Positions 9,750 through 18,501 of a stretch of DNA of 64,000 nt are shown one piece after another; the first letter of the stretch is position 1, and the number at the start of each line of letters is the position of its first letter. The stretch spans positions 1 through 64,000 of the forward strand of contig NZ_QTJX01000002.1 in assembly GCF_003382275.1 (NCBI RefSeq), given 5' to 3'. The translations under genes and the position numbers were made by a program. Source of the stretch: Flagellimonas nanhaiensis (GTDB lineage Bacteria > Bacteroidota > Bacteroidia > Flavobacteriales > Flavobacteriaceae). The notes beneath the pieces were generated by a model that ran no database searches, was not told where the DNA came from, and saw nothing but the letters and a program-made list of their open reading frames with translations.

Positions 9750-9757
9750 CGTACAAC
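9750..9757. repeat. Inverted box CGTACAAC, 5' side of cassette-like gene
   Basis: Exact inverse of the 8895-8902 box, 2 bp upstream of the ATG. Beyond it, to 9880, are CGTTGTAA, ATCCAACG and CGTTGGGA motifs that form a further imperfect inverted repeat (about 9790-9827). Confidence 0.5.
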
Positions 9758-9926
9758 TATAAAGATATGAATCGTTGTAATGATTTATATCCAACGATAC
9801 TGAAACAAGTCCGCCCGTGCCGTTGGGACGGGTTCAGCACAGATAAGTGAAGTTACAGGTTTTTGGTTTAAAAATCTAACCTAAATTGACAAGGAGTTCC
9901 CACACATTGATGGATTAAACTAAGAA

Positions 9927-10643
9927 CTACACCTCGCTCTTTTGAGAAGTCAATTCCGCTTCAAAAAGCACTTGAAAATGTTTTAGCAGTTTTTGTTTCA
10001 CTTCCTCCATATCTACCTCCTGTTTTCCCAACTCCACATTTAAAGAAGTAACTGCCTTGTCTTTTATCCCGCAGGGAATCATGAGGTCAAAATAGCCCAA
10101 ATCCGTGTTTATATTTAGGGCAAAGCCATGCATGGTGACCCAACGGCTGGCCCGCACACCCATGGCGCATATTTTTCGGGCAAAGGGAGTTCCAACATCC
10201 AACCAAACCCCAGTTTCTCCATCGGAGCGTTGGCCTTTGAGGCCATACTCCGCCAAGGTTAAAATGACCATTTCTTCCAAAAAACGCAGGTATTTGTGGA
10301 TATCCGTGAAAAAATTGTCCAAATCCAAAATGGGGTAGCCCACAATCTGCCCAGGACCATGATAAGTTATATCCCCTCCTCTATTGATCTTGTAAAAAGT
10401 AGCCTCTTTTGCTTTAAGTTGCGCCTCGTTCACCAAGAGGTTATTAATATCTCCACTTTTCCCCAACGTGTACACATGGGGGTGCTCAACAAAAAGAAAA
10501 TGATTGGGAGTCTCCAGATTCGCCGCTTCTCTCCTATTCTTGATCTTTGCATCAACAATCTCCCGGAACAACTGCTCCTGATAATCCCAGGTTTCCTTGT
10601 AATCCCGTTGACCTAAATCTTGAAAAGCAACTTTTTTGTTCAT
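9927..10643 (-). CDS. lipB: Octanoyl-[ACP]:protein N-octanoyltransferase
   Basis: Transfers octanoate from acyl carrier protein to lipoyl domains of the 2-oxoacid dehydrogenases and glycine cleavage H protein, the first step of lipoate synthesis. It has 238 residues, normal for the family. Diagnostic motifs are RGGDITYHGPGQ, the segment KICAMGVRASRWVTMHGFALN with the catalytic Lys, and PCGI with the catalytic Cys. A -7 box ends only 5 bp before the ATG. The lipoprotein gene just upstream on the same strand stops 32 bp before it, so readthrough is also likely. Confidence 0.95.
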   Translation of the reverse strand: MNKKVAFQDLGQRDYKETWDYQEQLFREIVDAKIKNRREAANLETPNHFLFVEHPHVYTLGKSGDINNLLVNEAQLKAKEATFYKINRGGDITYHGPGQIVGYPILDLDNFFTDIHKYLRFLEEMVILTLAEYGLKGQRSDGETGVWLDVGTPFARKICAMGVRASRWVTMHGFALNINTDLGYFDLMIPCGIKDKAVTSLNVELGKQEVDMEEVKQKLLKHFQVLFEAELTSQKSEV

Positions 10644-10647
10644 CCTG

Positions 10648-10655
10648 CAAAGATA
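10648..10655 (-). promoter_or_regulatory. -7 box abutting the lipB start codon
   Basis: The minus strand reads TATCTTTG. With usual Bacteroidetes spacing, transcription would begin at or next to the lipB ATG, giving a leaderless mRNA. No good -33 box is visible. Confidence 0.4.
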
Positions 10656-10675
10656 CGAAGACCTCTGCCCCTAAA

Positions 10676-11416
10676 CTAGTCTTCCAGTTCTACCTCGAGA
10701 TCCAGAATGGCAGGGTTTTTCATGAGATCCATAAAACCAACCTCATAAAACAAAGTTTTACCATCAGCACTGAAGGTGGCCCCTTCTGCATTGGTAGACT
10801 TTACCCTTCTTGGAAAATGGTACTTTAACTTGTACGTGGATCCGGAAAGAAACATTTCTGCTCCTTGCATACTGTCCAGGCTCTGCTGAAACTGTTCCTC
10901 GTCCAAAATTTTTGAAGTTCTGGTGAACGTATTTTTCTTGAAGGAATAGGTCACCTCAGAAGTAGGTTCTTCCGAGGCCATAGGTGCAGGCTGTTCCTGA
11001 TCGTTGTTTGGACCAAATGAACTGGCTCCCTGAAACGCATTAAATGCATCATTTACCTCACTAATGTCCTTGAACTCGCCAAAAAGGTCAAATTTCATCA
11101 ACTTTTCCTCGGGGTTCATGACCATATGCATTTTATACGGCTTTAGACGTTTCAACTTGGCTTGTTCTTCAGGAGATAACTGTGCAATACTGTCCTTTTT
11201 CTCTTCAAGTAGGTCTTTGAATGAAATTAGGGAGTCTACGGCTTTCTCGTCGGTTTTCATCATTTCTTCCCCCGCCATTTCCATGAGCTCAGAACCATCA
11301 AAATTGATGGAAAGTTTACCTGAACCATCTTCCTCCAAAAAAATTTCTTCGGTAAAATTGCATGACGAAGTTAGGGCAACGGCCAAGGCCACTACCAAGA
11401 TTTGGATTTTTCCCAT
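10676..11416 (-). CDS. Lipoprotein of unknown function
   Basis: A 246-residue lipoprotein with lipobox LTSSC (Cys19). The mature N-terminus (EEIFLEEDGSGKLSINFDGSELM) reads as a short beta-hairpin followed by long charged helices. The middle contains an acidic and Gln/Pro-rich linker. I recognise no named domain; similar proteins are common in Flavobacteriia as hypothetical lipoproteins. It lies between the yqaE-like gene, whose stop is 10 bp upstream, and lipB, all leftward, so it is probably in one operon. Confidence 0.7.
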   Translation of the reverse strand: MGKIQILVVALAVALTSSCNFTEEIFLEEDGSGKLSINFDGSELMEMAGEEMMKTDEKAVDSLISFKDLLEEKKDSIAQLSPEEQAKLKRLKPYKMHMVMNPEEKLMKFDLFGEFKDISEVNDAFNAFQGASSFGPNNDQEQPAPMASEEPTSEVTYSFKKNTFTRTSKILDEEQFQQSLDSMQGAEMFLSGSTYKLKYHFPRRVKSTNAEGATFSADGKTLFYEVGFMDLMKNPAILDLEVELED

Positions 11417-11426
11417 GTGGTTGTTT

Positions 11427-11582
11427 TTAGTTAGTGTTATTTAAAATGACAAGTGCTCCTATTACACCGGGCACCCATCCACAAAGGGTTAAAAGTAACA
11501 CAATAACAAAAGAACCACAACCTTTTCCGATGACTGACAAGGGTGGGAAAATTATAGCCAATAAAACTCTCCAGAAACTCAT
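11427..11582 (-). CDS. YqaE/Pmp3-family small membrane protein
   Basis: A 51-residue peptide starting at the ATG at 11582 (MSFWRVLLAIIFPPLSVI). It has two hydrophobic segments separated by GKGCG, then LTLCGWVPGVIGALVIL, the hallmark of the YqaE/Pmp3 stress-related membrane peptides. The longer in-frame reading upstream is an artefact that runs into the divergent gene. It is probably first in an operon with the following lipoprotein and lipB. Confidence 0.85.
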   Translation of the reverse strand: MSFWRVLLAIIFPPLSVIGKGCGSFVIVLLLTLCGWVPGVIGALVILNNTN

Positions 11583-11673
11583 GGTTTGATTTTGATCGAT
11601 GATACTTATATGTCCCAAAATTGATGGATTTGTTACATAAAAAACACTTATTTTAGTTTGAATATCATCCGTT

Positions 11674-12723
11674 ATGAGGATTTGTTTCTTTTTGGTCCTA
11701 GCTTTTGCCCCCGTTCCAATTTTTGGGCAGTACAGTTTCTCTGGAGAAGTGTCCCAAAGCAATTCTGGGAATGCCATTTACCTTTCTTTGGTTGAGGACT
11801 ACCGAAAATCTTCACGAATTTATTTGGATCAGATTGTTAGCAAGTCGAAAGTGGATTCACTGGTTTTTTTTCAGTTTGAAGGGGACAATCTATCTCAAGA
11901 TAACCGAATCTACCGTATCCATCTGGATGGTTGTGCAGAGGATTTTGAGGCCGGACACTTTTTGGGCCAATGCGACCACAGTAAAAGCGTACTTTTTATA
12001 GCCAACAATAACGATACTGTCCAATTCCCTACTTCTTTTGAAGAACAGTCCCTGTGCACCATCAATTCCACTAACACAAAATCTTCCTTGTTGTTGGAAG
12101 TGGAACTGCTAAAAGAGGAAATGGTGTTCGATTTTATGGATTTTCCCAGCGAAACCAATAAAAAACTCAACCTGGAAAAATGGTTTTCTACCCTTCATGA
12201 TTTTGGCAAAGCCTCCAATGAGCCTTTGGTTGAACTTTATATTTATGATTTTCTATCGGACAAGCACAATGAAACCTATGGTTTCTACCTAAAAGATGTA
12301 TCCACCAATACATACTATCAAGATTTGTTGGGTCGACTTCAAACTACTTACCCCAACACAGAGTTTACTACACAATTTGAAGCAGAAATAAGCACAGACC
12401 GACAACTGGCTTCTTTTAATGGGTCCAAAACTTGGGATTGGAGATGGATTTTGGCAACACTTTTGATTTTGTCGCTTGCAGGGAATATTTATTTTTTGGT
12501 CACTAGAAATGCAAAAACAAAGACCAAAACAAACGCACTGCTCCAAAAACTTACCCCTCAGGAGCAAAAAATAGTGCAACAGATTCTTCAGGATAAGAGC
12601 AATAAAGAAATTGCAGCAGATTTATTTGTGAGCCACAGCACCGTAAAGACCCACATCAACAATCTCTATAAAAAATTGGAGGTTTCTTCCCGGGAAGAAA
12701 TTGTCTCCATTTTCAAAAAATAA
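11674..12723 (+). CDS. Membrane-tethered LuxR-type transcription factor
   Basis: A 349-residue one-component sensor. Residues 1-18 form a signal peptide (ends IFGQ), about 19-255 an extracytoplasmic domain with no recognised family, about 258-277 a transmembrane helix, and about 285-349 a cytoplasmic LuxR/GerE helix-turn-helix (LTPQEQKIVQQILQ, NKEIAADLFVSHSTVKTHINNLYKKL). Unlike many flavobacterial relatives, no TPR repeats are visible in the sensor part. It presumably reads an envelope signal and binds DNA without a kinase. It is divergent from the yqaE-like gene. Confidence 0.8.
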   Translation: MRICFFLVLAFAPVPIFGQYSFSGEVSQSNSGNAIYLSLVEDYRKSSRIYLDQIVSKSKVDSLVFFQFEGDNLSQDNRIYRIHLDGCAEDFEAGHFLGQCDHSKSVLFIANNNDTVQFPTSFEEQSLCTINSTNTKSSLLLEVELLKEEMVFDFMDFPSETNKKLNLEKWFSTLHDFGKASNEPLVELYIYDFLSDKHNETYGFYLKDVSTNTYYQDLLGRLQTTYPNTEFTTQFEAEISTDRQLASFNGSKTWDWRWILATLLILSLAGNIYFLVTRNAKTKTKTNALLQKLTPQEQKIVQQILQDKSNKEIAADLFVSHSTVKTHINNLYKKLEVSSREEIVSIFKK

Positions 12724-12751
12724 AGAAATACAATCTTTTTTAAAATTTGCT

Positions 12752-12831
12752 TGTCATTCCGAATGAGGCACGAAGAGGAATCCCAAAATTTTAGATTCAC
12801 AATAAGATTTCTCACTTTGTTCGAAATGACA
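12752..12831. repeat. Dispersed palindromic repeat, copy 1
   Basis: Starts TGTCATTCCG and ends CGAAATGACA, so the ends can pair as a long imperfect hairpin. Internal text GAGGCACGAAGAGGAATC is nearly the same as at 61109-61191. It lies in a 270-bp gap (12724-12993) that otherwise shows no gene. Confidence 0.75.
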
Positions 12832-12993
12832 TTATCGTGCTAGACTAAACCAATTTCAATGAAACTACAGGGTTTTAATCCATAGCTTGATAACAAAAAT
12901 CAACCCCGGGTCTAGTCCCTATTTCCATCCTCCCAAAACCTCATTCAGCCTTATTTTGGACCATTTTCGGTTTAAACTTTTAAACTGAAAACC

Positions 12994-13536
12994 ATGAAAT
13001 CTATTTTAATCACATTCATTTTTTTACTTGTTTCAATATGCCACGGACAAAACTTCAACCAAGAAATCCAACTGGAAAATGGCAAGCAATTTCTATTGGG
13101 CAAAATCAATCTAGAAGGACTGCAGAGTGACCCTTATAATGCTTGGTTCCAATCAGGATTTGAATCTTATGTAGTGGACAAAGGAATGGTTTCGCTCTTT
13201 GAAAAGCCCCTAAAAGACCATTACATCAAATTGTTTTTGGGCACTTGGTGCGGAGACAGCAAACGAGAGGTGCCACGGTTTCTCAAAATCCTGGAAGCAG
13301 CTGGTTTTCCTTCAGAAAACATTGAAATTGTAGCCCTGGATAGAAGAGAGGGCAAAGTTAAGACCAGTCCAACCTTTGAAGAAAAAGGATTGAACATCCT
13401 TAGGGTACCCACTATGCTCTTTTATAAAAATGGCAAAGAGGTCAACCGCATTGTAGAAAGTCCCATTGAATCTTTGGAGGAAGACATCCTTCAAATTGTG
13501 CACAACAGGCCCTATACGCCCAATTATATGCAATAA
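12994..13536 (+). CDS. Secreted thioredoxin-fold protein with single-Cys WCGDS site
   Basis: Exported thioredoxin-like protein of 180 residues with signal peptide about 1-18 (ends CHGQ). The active-site region is GTWCGDSKREVPRFL: Cys86 is present, but the second Cys of CxxC is replaced (C-G-D-S), so it cannot be a classical dithiol oxidoreductase. The cis-Pro loop RVPTMLFYKNGKEV is intact. Similar single-Cys proteins in Bacteroidetes are annotated thioredoxin family; a disulfide relay or thiol-binding role is inferred. It has its own gap upstream and lysS follows 64 bp later. Confidence 0.85.
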   Translation: MKSILITFIFLLVSICHGQNFNQEIQLENGKQFLLGKINLEGLQSDPYNAWFQSGFESYVVDKGMVSLFEKPLKDHYIKLFLGTWCGDSKREVPRFLKILEAAGFPSENIEIVALDRREGKVKTSPTFEEKGLNILRVPTMLFYKNGKEVNRIVESPIESLEEDILQIVHNRPYTPNYMQ

Positions 13537-13571
13537 GGCCGTCCAGGACAAGGAATTAAAGCGTAAAAGTG

Positions 13572-13579
13572 TAATTTTG
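13572..13579 (+). promoter_or_regulatory. -7 box of lysS
   Basis: TAATTTTG matches TAnnTTTG and lies 21 bp before the ATG. It sits in the loop of an inverted repeat AAAGCG (13558-13563) / CGCTTT (13580-13585). Confidence 0.5.
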
Positions 13580-13600
13580 CGCTTTAATTTTTTATAGACT

Positions 13601-15292
13601 ATGCAACTATCGGAACAGGAAATCGTTCGAAGGGAAAAATTGGCCAAACTCAGGGAAATGGGAATCAACCCCTATCCCGCTCCATTATATCCAGTTGATG
13701 CTACTTCCAAGAGTATCAAGGATAATTTTGAGGAGGGCAAGAAGGTAGTGGTTTCCGGTAGGTTGATGTCCAGAAGAATTCAAGGCAAGGCCTCTTTTGC
13801 AGAATTGCAGGACAGTGAAGGTCGTATTCAGGTCTATTTTAACCGGGATGAAATCTGTCCAGGAGAAGATAAGACCCAATACAACGAAGTCTACAAAAAA
13901 TTGCTGGACATCGGAGATTTTATTGGGGTTGAAGGAGAGCTATTTACCACTCAAGTAGGTGAAAAAACCGTCATGGTAAAAGATTTCACCTTGCTGAGCA
14001 AGGCGTTGCGTCCTTTACCACTACCAAAGGTAGATGCCGAAGGCAAAACCTACGATGAGTTCAATGACCCTGAGTTACGATACCGCCAACGTTATGTGGA
14101 TTTAGTGGTCAACCCTTCTGTGAAGGATACGTTCATCAAAAGGACCAAAATCACCAATAGCATTCGTGAATTTTATAATGAAAGAGGTTATTTGGAGGTC
14201 GAAACTCCAATTCTACAGCCCATACCTGGTGGAGCTGCGGCGCGTCCTTTCTTGACTCATCACAATGCACTTAATATTCCACTATACTTGCGAATTGCCA
14301 ATGAGCTTTATCTAAAAAGACTGATTGTAGGTGGATTTGATGGCGTGTATGAATTTTCCAAAGATTTTCGGAACGAAGGCATGGACCGTACGCATAATCC
14401 AGAGTTTACGGTAATGGAGCTCTACGTAGCTTACAAAGATTACCACTGGATGATGGATACCACCGAGGCACTTTTGGAAAAAGTAGCTGTGGATGCCACT
14501 GGAAGCACCAAGGTTCAAGTAGGTGATCATGAAATCGAGTTTAAAGCGCCCTATCCAAGAGTACCCATTTTGGAAGCCATTAAGACCCATACAGGAATTG
14601 ACGTGGCTGGTCTGGATGAAAACCAACTACGTGAAGTTGCCAAAAAACTGGAAATTGAGGTAGATGAAACTATGGGTGTGGGCAAGCTAATTGACGAAAT
14701 TTTTGGTGAAAAATGCGAGCATCATTATGTCCAGCCGACATTCATTATAGATTACCCAAAAGAAATGAGTCCGCTCACCAAAGAGCATCGAAGCAATCCT
14801 GCCCTTACCGAGCGTTTTGAACTCATGGTCAACGGAAAAGAATTGGCCAATGCCTATTCTGAGCTCAACGACCCAATAGATCAGCGTGAGCGTTTTGAAG
14901 ATCAGTTGAGACTTTCTGAGAAAGGCGATGACGAAGCCATGTTCATTGACCAGGATTTTCTACGCGCATTGGAATATGGAATGCCTCCAACCTCCGGGAT
15001 TGGGATTGGCATAGACCGTTTGGTCATGTTGTTGACCAACAATTCTTCCATTCAAGAAGTGTTGTTCTTCCCACAAATGAGACCTGAGAAAAAGCAGGTG
15101 GAGCTCACCGAAGAGGAAAAAATCATCATGGACATTCTTAAACCTATTGGTGAAATGCCGTTGGCCGACCTTAAGGCAAAAGCTGGTCTGAGTGGCAAAA
15201 AATGGGATAAGAGCACCAAAAATTTGGCTAAACTAGGGCTGTTCAAAGTTGAAAAAACAGAGGACAATCTTATCGCACAACTGAAACAATAA
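13601..15292 (+). CDS. lysS: Lysine--tRNA ligase (class II)
   Basis: Charges tRNA-Lys with lysine in the cytoplasm. N-terminal OB-fold anticodon-binding domain (about 50-150), then the class II catalytic core with motif 2 ([14 protein letters not shown], followed by TVMELY) and motif 3 ([13 protein letters not shown]). The 563-residue length is about 60 longer than E. coli LysS because of a C-terminal tail (about 500-563), seen in other Bacteroidetes. An isolated housekeeping gene followed by a transporter 47 bp later. Confidence 0.96.
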   Translation: MQLSEQEIVRREKLAKLREMGINPYPAPLYPVDATSKSIKDNFEEGKKVVVSGRLMSRRIQGKASFAELQDSEGRIQVYFNRDEICPGEDKTQYNEVYKKLLDIGDFIGVEGELFTTQVGEKTVMVKDFTLLSKALRPLPLPKVDAEGKTYDEFNDPELRYRQRYVDLVVNPSVKDTFIKRTKITNSIREFYNERGYLEVETPILQPIPGGAAARPFLTHHNALNIPLYLRIANELYLKRLIVGGFDGVYEFSKDFRNEGMDRTHNPEFTVMELYVAYKDYHWMMDTTEALLEKVAVDATGSTKVQVGDHEIEFKAPYPRVPILEAIKTHTGIDVAGLDENQLREVAKKLEIEVDETMGVGKLIDEIFGEKCEHHYVQPTFIIDYPKEMSPLTKEHRSNPALTERFELMVNGKELANAYSELNDPIDQRERFEDQLRLSEKGDDEAMFIDQDFLRALEYGMPPTSGIGIGIDRLVMLLTNNSSIQEVLFFPQMRPEKKQVELTEEEKIIMDILKPIGEMPLADLKAKAGLSGKKWDKSTKNLAKLGLFKVEKTEDNLIAQLKQ

Positions 15293-15339
15293 GCAACAGA
15301 TTTTCAAAATTTAATAAAAAAGTCTAGCTTAGAACCCCA

Positions 15340-16770
15340 ATGGAACTAAGCAAAAAACTGGGGTTGGCCTTAGGGCCTTTGGCTTTCTTTATTATTATCA
15401 ACCTACCTGTAGTACTTGTCTCTGAAAAAGGAGACCTAGTAATCGCCGTTGCGGTCTGGATGCTCTTCTGGTGGATCACGGAGGCTGTTTCTATTTCGGT
15501 CACTGCACTCTTGCCACTACTGTTGTTTCCAATATTGAAAATATTGCCCATAGCTGATGTTGGGGCCAATTATGGGAGTCCCATCGTATTCCTGTTCTTT
15601 GGTGGATTTGTAATGGCGCTGGCATTGGAAAAAGTGAATTTGCACAGGCGAATAGCGCTGAATATCATTAAACTCACAGGAACTACACCCAACAAGGTAG
15701 TTCTAGGTTTTATGATCGCCACGGCTTCTTTGAGTATGTGGATAAGCAATACGGCCAGCACCGTAGTAATGCTTCCTATTGCCTTGTCAGTAATCGATTT
15801 ATTGATCAATGACGAGGACGGTTTTACCAAAGAAGACCGGAATTTTGCTCTAAGTGTAATGCTAGGTATTGCCTTTTCAGCAAATGCTGGAGGAATAGCC
15901 ACTGTTATTGGTACACCTCCCAACTCGATTTTGATAGGTTTGTTGGAGAATGAATACAATACGGAGATTTCCTTTCTTAAATGGATGACCATGGGGCTTC
16001 CCTTCTCCATCATTCTTATTGGAATAAGTTATCTGGTATTGGTGAAATGGATGTTTCCCAATAGAGATTTGCAATTCAATGCTTCCAAAGAGGTTATTCA
16101 AACCGAATTGAAAAAGTTGGGACCTACTTCAGGGAAAGAGAAAATGGTTTTGGTGATTTTTGGCATTACGGTATTCCTTTGGATCTTTAGAACCTTGATC
16201 AACGGGATTTTCCCCACCCTGGGCCTTTCAGACACCATGATCAGTATTTTTGCCGCTATTGCTTTGTTTGCGGTTCCCTACAACATAAGAAAAGGAGATT
16301 TCATCATTAGATGGGGAGATACATCAAACCTTGCATGGGGTATTTTAATTTTATTTGGTGGAGGTCTGGCACTGGCCAAGGGGATGTCCTCCAGCGGTAT
16401 TGTGGACCTGGTTGCCAATGCCATAGCCAATAGTGACATTAGCGTTCTTTTTACGGCGTCTCTTCTTATCTTATTGATGCTCTTTATGACCGAATTAATG
16501 AGCAATGTGGCCCTTGTGGCCGTGCTGGCACCTGTAGTGGCCGGTATTGCAATAGGACTGGATGTGCCGATTCTTTATTTGTTGATTCCCGTGACCATTG
16601 CCAGTAGTTGTGCCTTTATGCTACCCATGGCCACTCCTCCCAATGCCATTGTCTTTGCCAGTGGGCACGTAAAGGTTTCACAAATGGCCAGGGTTGGGAT
16701 TGTGCTGAACCTTATTTCAGTGGCCCTTTTGATTTTGGTATTTCAATTTGTACTGCCGCTGCTTTTCTAA
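15340..16770 (+). CDS. SLC13/DASS-family sodium:anion symporter
   Basis: Inner-membrane secondary transporter of 476 residues with about 11-12 hydrophobic segments. It carries the two family signatures SNTASTVVMLPIA (about 130-142) and PMATPPNAIVFASG (about 428-441), plus IGTPPNSI in the first half, which form the Na+ and carboxylate sites in this family. Substrate is likely a dicarboxylate, sulfate or a related anion; the exact one cannot be read from sequence. A bidirectional terminator follows directly. Confidence 0.9.
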   Translation: MELSKKLGLALGPLAFFIIINLPVVLVSEKGDLVIAVAVWMLFWWITEAVSISVTALLPLLLFPILKILPIADVGANYGSPIVFLFFGGFVMALALEKVNLHRRIALNIIKLTGTTPNKVVLGFMIATASLSMWISNTASTVVMLPIALSVIDLLINDEDGFTKEDRNFALSVMLGIAFSANAGGIATVIGTPPNSILIGLLENEYNTEISFLKWMTMGLPFSIILIGISYLVLVKWMFPNRDLQFNASKEVIQTELKKLGPTSGKEKMVLVIFGITVFLWIFRTLINGIFPTLGLSDTMISIFAAIALFAVPYNIRKGDFIIRWGDTSNLAWGILILFGGGLALAKGMSSSGIVDLVANAIANSDISVLFTASLLILLMLFMTELMSNVALVAVLAPVVAGIAIGLDVPILYLLIPVTIASSCAFMLPMATPPNAIVFASGHVKVSQMARVGIVLNLISVALLILVFQFVLPLLF

Positions 16771-16776
16771 AAGACA

Positions 16777-16808
16777 AAAGGCCCCAACTTTAAAAAGCTG
16801 GGGCCTTT
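16777..16808. terminator. Bidirectional rho-independent terminator
   Basis: AAAGGCCCCA (16777-16786) pairs with TGGGGCCTTT (16799-16808), with an inner CTT/AAG. T tracts on both strands serve the symporter gene and the convergent repeat-protein gene. Confidence 0.85.
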
Positions 16809-16851
16809 GACAAACTAACTAACTCAAAAAAAAGTAAGAAACTAACTTAAC

Positions 16852-17154
16852 TCAACTTGTATATGGGTCAAAATCCATTGGAAGAAACTCCATGGTCTCA
16901 AACCCTAATTCAATATCATCACACTCATCAATATAATTGATGGAAGACAATGAAAATCCATCACTGTAAGGATCAAAATTTTCAGGCAGGTACATTGCGG
17001 TATCAAATCCCAGTTCAAAGGATTGGTCCTCCTCAATGAACTCTACTTTGTCTATGTCCAGGTCCTCATGCGACCTGTTTGCTATTTTGGCATTGGCCAA
17101 GGAAACCATCATGGTTCCGACCAGTGCTGTCATTATTAAATTCCTTGGTTTCAT
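16852..17154 (-). CDS. Short secreted protein with two LGFDT/YLP repeats
   Basis: A 100-residue exported protein of unknown function. The ATG at 17154 gives signal peptide MKPRNLIMTALVGTMM... ending near LANA; the TTG at 17178 would remove it. The mature part is two copies of an about 34-residue repeat: VEFIEEDQSFELGFDTAMYLP then INYIDECDDIELGFETMEFLP, each followed by .[ND]FDPY. It is strongly acidic and has no transmembrane segment. It is a paralogue of the five-repeat protein upstream on the same strand. Promoter -7 box at 17181. Confidence 0.75.
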   Translation of the reverse strand: MKPRNLIMTALVGTMMVSLANAKIANRSHEDLDIDKVEFIEEDQSFELGFDTAMYLPENFDPYSDGFSLSSINYIDECDDIELGFETMEFLPMDFDPYTS

Positions 17155-17180
17155 GATTGTTGTATTTTTTGATTTCAATA

Positions 17181-17188
17181 CAAAGATA
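17181..17188 (-). promoter_or_regulatory. -7 box of the two-repeat protein gene
   Basis: The minus strand reads TATCTTTG, 26 bp upstream of the ATG at 17154. The nearest TTG upstream (17214-17216) is 25 bp away, a little far for a -33 box. Confidence 0.5.
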
Positions 17189-17438
17189 TAACCCCATTTT
17201 CCTAAGATTATTACAATTAGTTTTTTGTTAACGCTCCTTCTAAAAATGGTCTAAAAACACATTTTCAAAGACCATGCTGTTCTGTTGTCAAACTAATGTT
17301 TTAGAATCCCAAATTTTGTCAGATTGATAGTGTTAAAATCGTTTTTTTAACATTTACGTTTTTCGAGTTTCAATGTTATTTTTTTGTTAAGCTGAAATTG
17401 ATGGTGGGCATTTATAAAAAAGTTGGGGCAAACAATAA

Positions 17439-17463
17439 AAAAAGCCCTCGATGAGGGCTTTTT
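17439..17463. terminator. Terminator of the five-repeat protein gene
   Basis: AAAAAGCCCTC, loop GAT, GAGGGCTTTTT: a perfect 11-bp stem with T tracts on either strand, 42 bp beyond the stop of the leftward gene. Confidence 0.88.
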
Positions 17464-17504
17464 CTAACTAACTCAAAAATTTGTAAAATGAAAACTAAAA
17501 CATC

Positions 17505-18233
17505 CTACTTAGTTGATCCAAGGTAGGGATCAAAATCTTCTGGGAGATACTGTGAAGTATCAAAACCCAAATCTATTTCTTCACTTTCCATGTAATTGAA
17601 GGAAGCAACCTCCAAAACATCTGAATAGGCATCAAATCCTTTGGGCAACATATAGCTGCTATCAAGACCAAGCTCTAGGTCCACACCCTCTTCAATATAA
17701 GGAATTGCTTTTAAATCTACAAAAGGTTCGTATGGAGAAAATCCCTCTGGAAGGTAATCCATTGTATTGAAACCCAAATCCATATCCTCGTCTTCCACAA
17801 AATTGAAGGCCCTCACATCCAATACTTCGGTATAGGCATCAAAATCATTCGGCAAGTGCCAAGTGGTATCGAAACCTGGGTCAAGTTCAACTTCATTTTC
17901 AACGTATATAATGGAATTCAAATCAAAGTATGTTTCATGGGGATTAAATCCCTCGGGAAGATAATCGGAGGTATCAAAACCTAGATCCAATTCAGAATCT
18001 TCCTCTATGAACACTATTTCGTTCAAATTCAATTCGTACAACCCTTCGTTCGTAACCTTGAAAGGGTCAGAGGTTTCCTCCGCATTTATGGTCAATGCGG
18101 TAATCTCATTCTCAAACGTACTTGTGTTTTCCAGCGCGGTCTGTTTGACCGGGTCCACCGTACTTTGTTGCTCGCTAGCTACGGCGGGACTACATAAGAG
18201 TACACAACCGTAAATCATTAATAACTTGTTCAT
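17505..18233 (-). CDS. Secreted acidic protein with five LGFDT/YLP repeats
   Basis: A 242-residue exported protein I cannot assign to a named family. Signal peptide 1-19 (ends PAVA), a low-complexity segment to about 69, then five consecutive repeats: 70-104, 105-139, 140-173, 174-208 and 209-242. The consensus is E.ELDLGFDTS.YLPEGFDPY. Repeats 1, 3 and 5 resemble each other (YLPE.F.P[YH]), as do 2 and 4 (FDAY.[ED]VL[DE]V), so the array grew from a two-repeat unit. The protein is strongly acidic and lacks a sorting domain or lipobox. The neighbouring 100-residue gene encodes two copies of the same repeat. Confidence 0.75.
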   Translation of the reverse strand: MNKLLMIYGCVLLCSPAVASEQQSTVDPVKQTALENTSTFENEITALTINAEETSDPFKVTNEGLYELNLNEIVFIEEDSELDLGFDTSDYLPEGFNPHETYFDLNSIIYVENEVELDPGFDTTWHLPNDFDAYTEVLDVRAFNFVEDEDMDLGFNTMDYLPEGFSPYEPFVDLKAIPYIEEGVDLELGLDSSYMLPKGFDAYSDVLEVASFNYMESEEIDLGFDTSQYLPEDFDPYLGSTK

Positions 18234-18501
18234 TTTTGATTGAATTTTTTGATTGATATTGTATGCTTATAAGACTGGCCAAATTCTTTTTTGTTACACT
18301 CTTTTGGTTTTTTTCACAAAAATTGAATGCTCCCTGAGCCCAGCTATAGGTAGCGTTTCAACGGGAAGTGTCAGTAAAATTTAGGACTCCCACAGATTGA
18401 GGCATCTTGCAAAAAATTTGAGTGTTAATAATTATTTAACAGTCTGTTTTCATGATTTTTAAGTTCTTTGGTTCCGCCGAAATACGCAAACCGACTAAAA
18501 A

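Larger units (their letters stand above)
17155..17504. other. 350-bp gap between two repeat-protein genes
   Basis: No ORF of note. It holds the promoter of the 100-residue repeat protein (near 17181), an AT-rich stretch, and the terminator of the five-repeat protein (17439-17463). Confidence 0.6.

Noticed and set aside
9760..9880. True integron attC site
   Set aside because: ATCCAAC...GTTGGGA loosely fits the R boxes, but the spacing and inner boxes are unclear and no integron integrase lies in the window.
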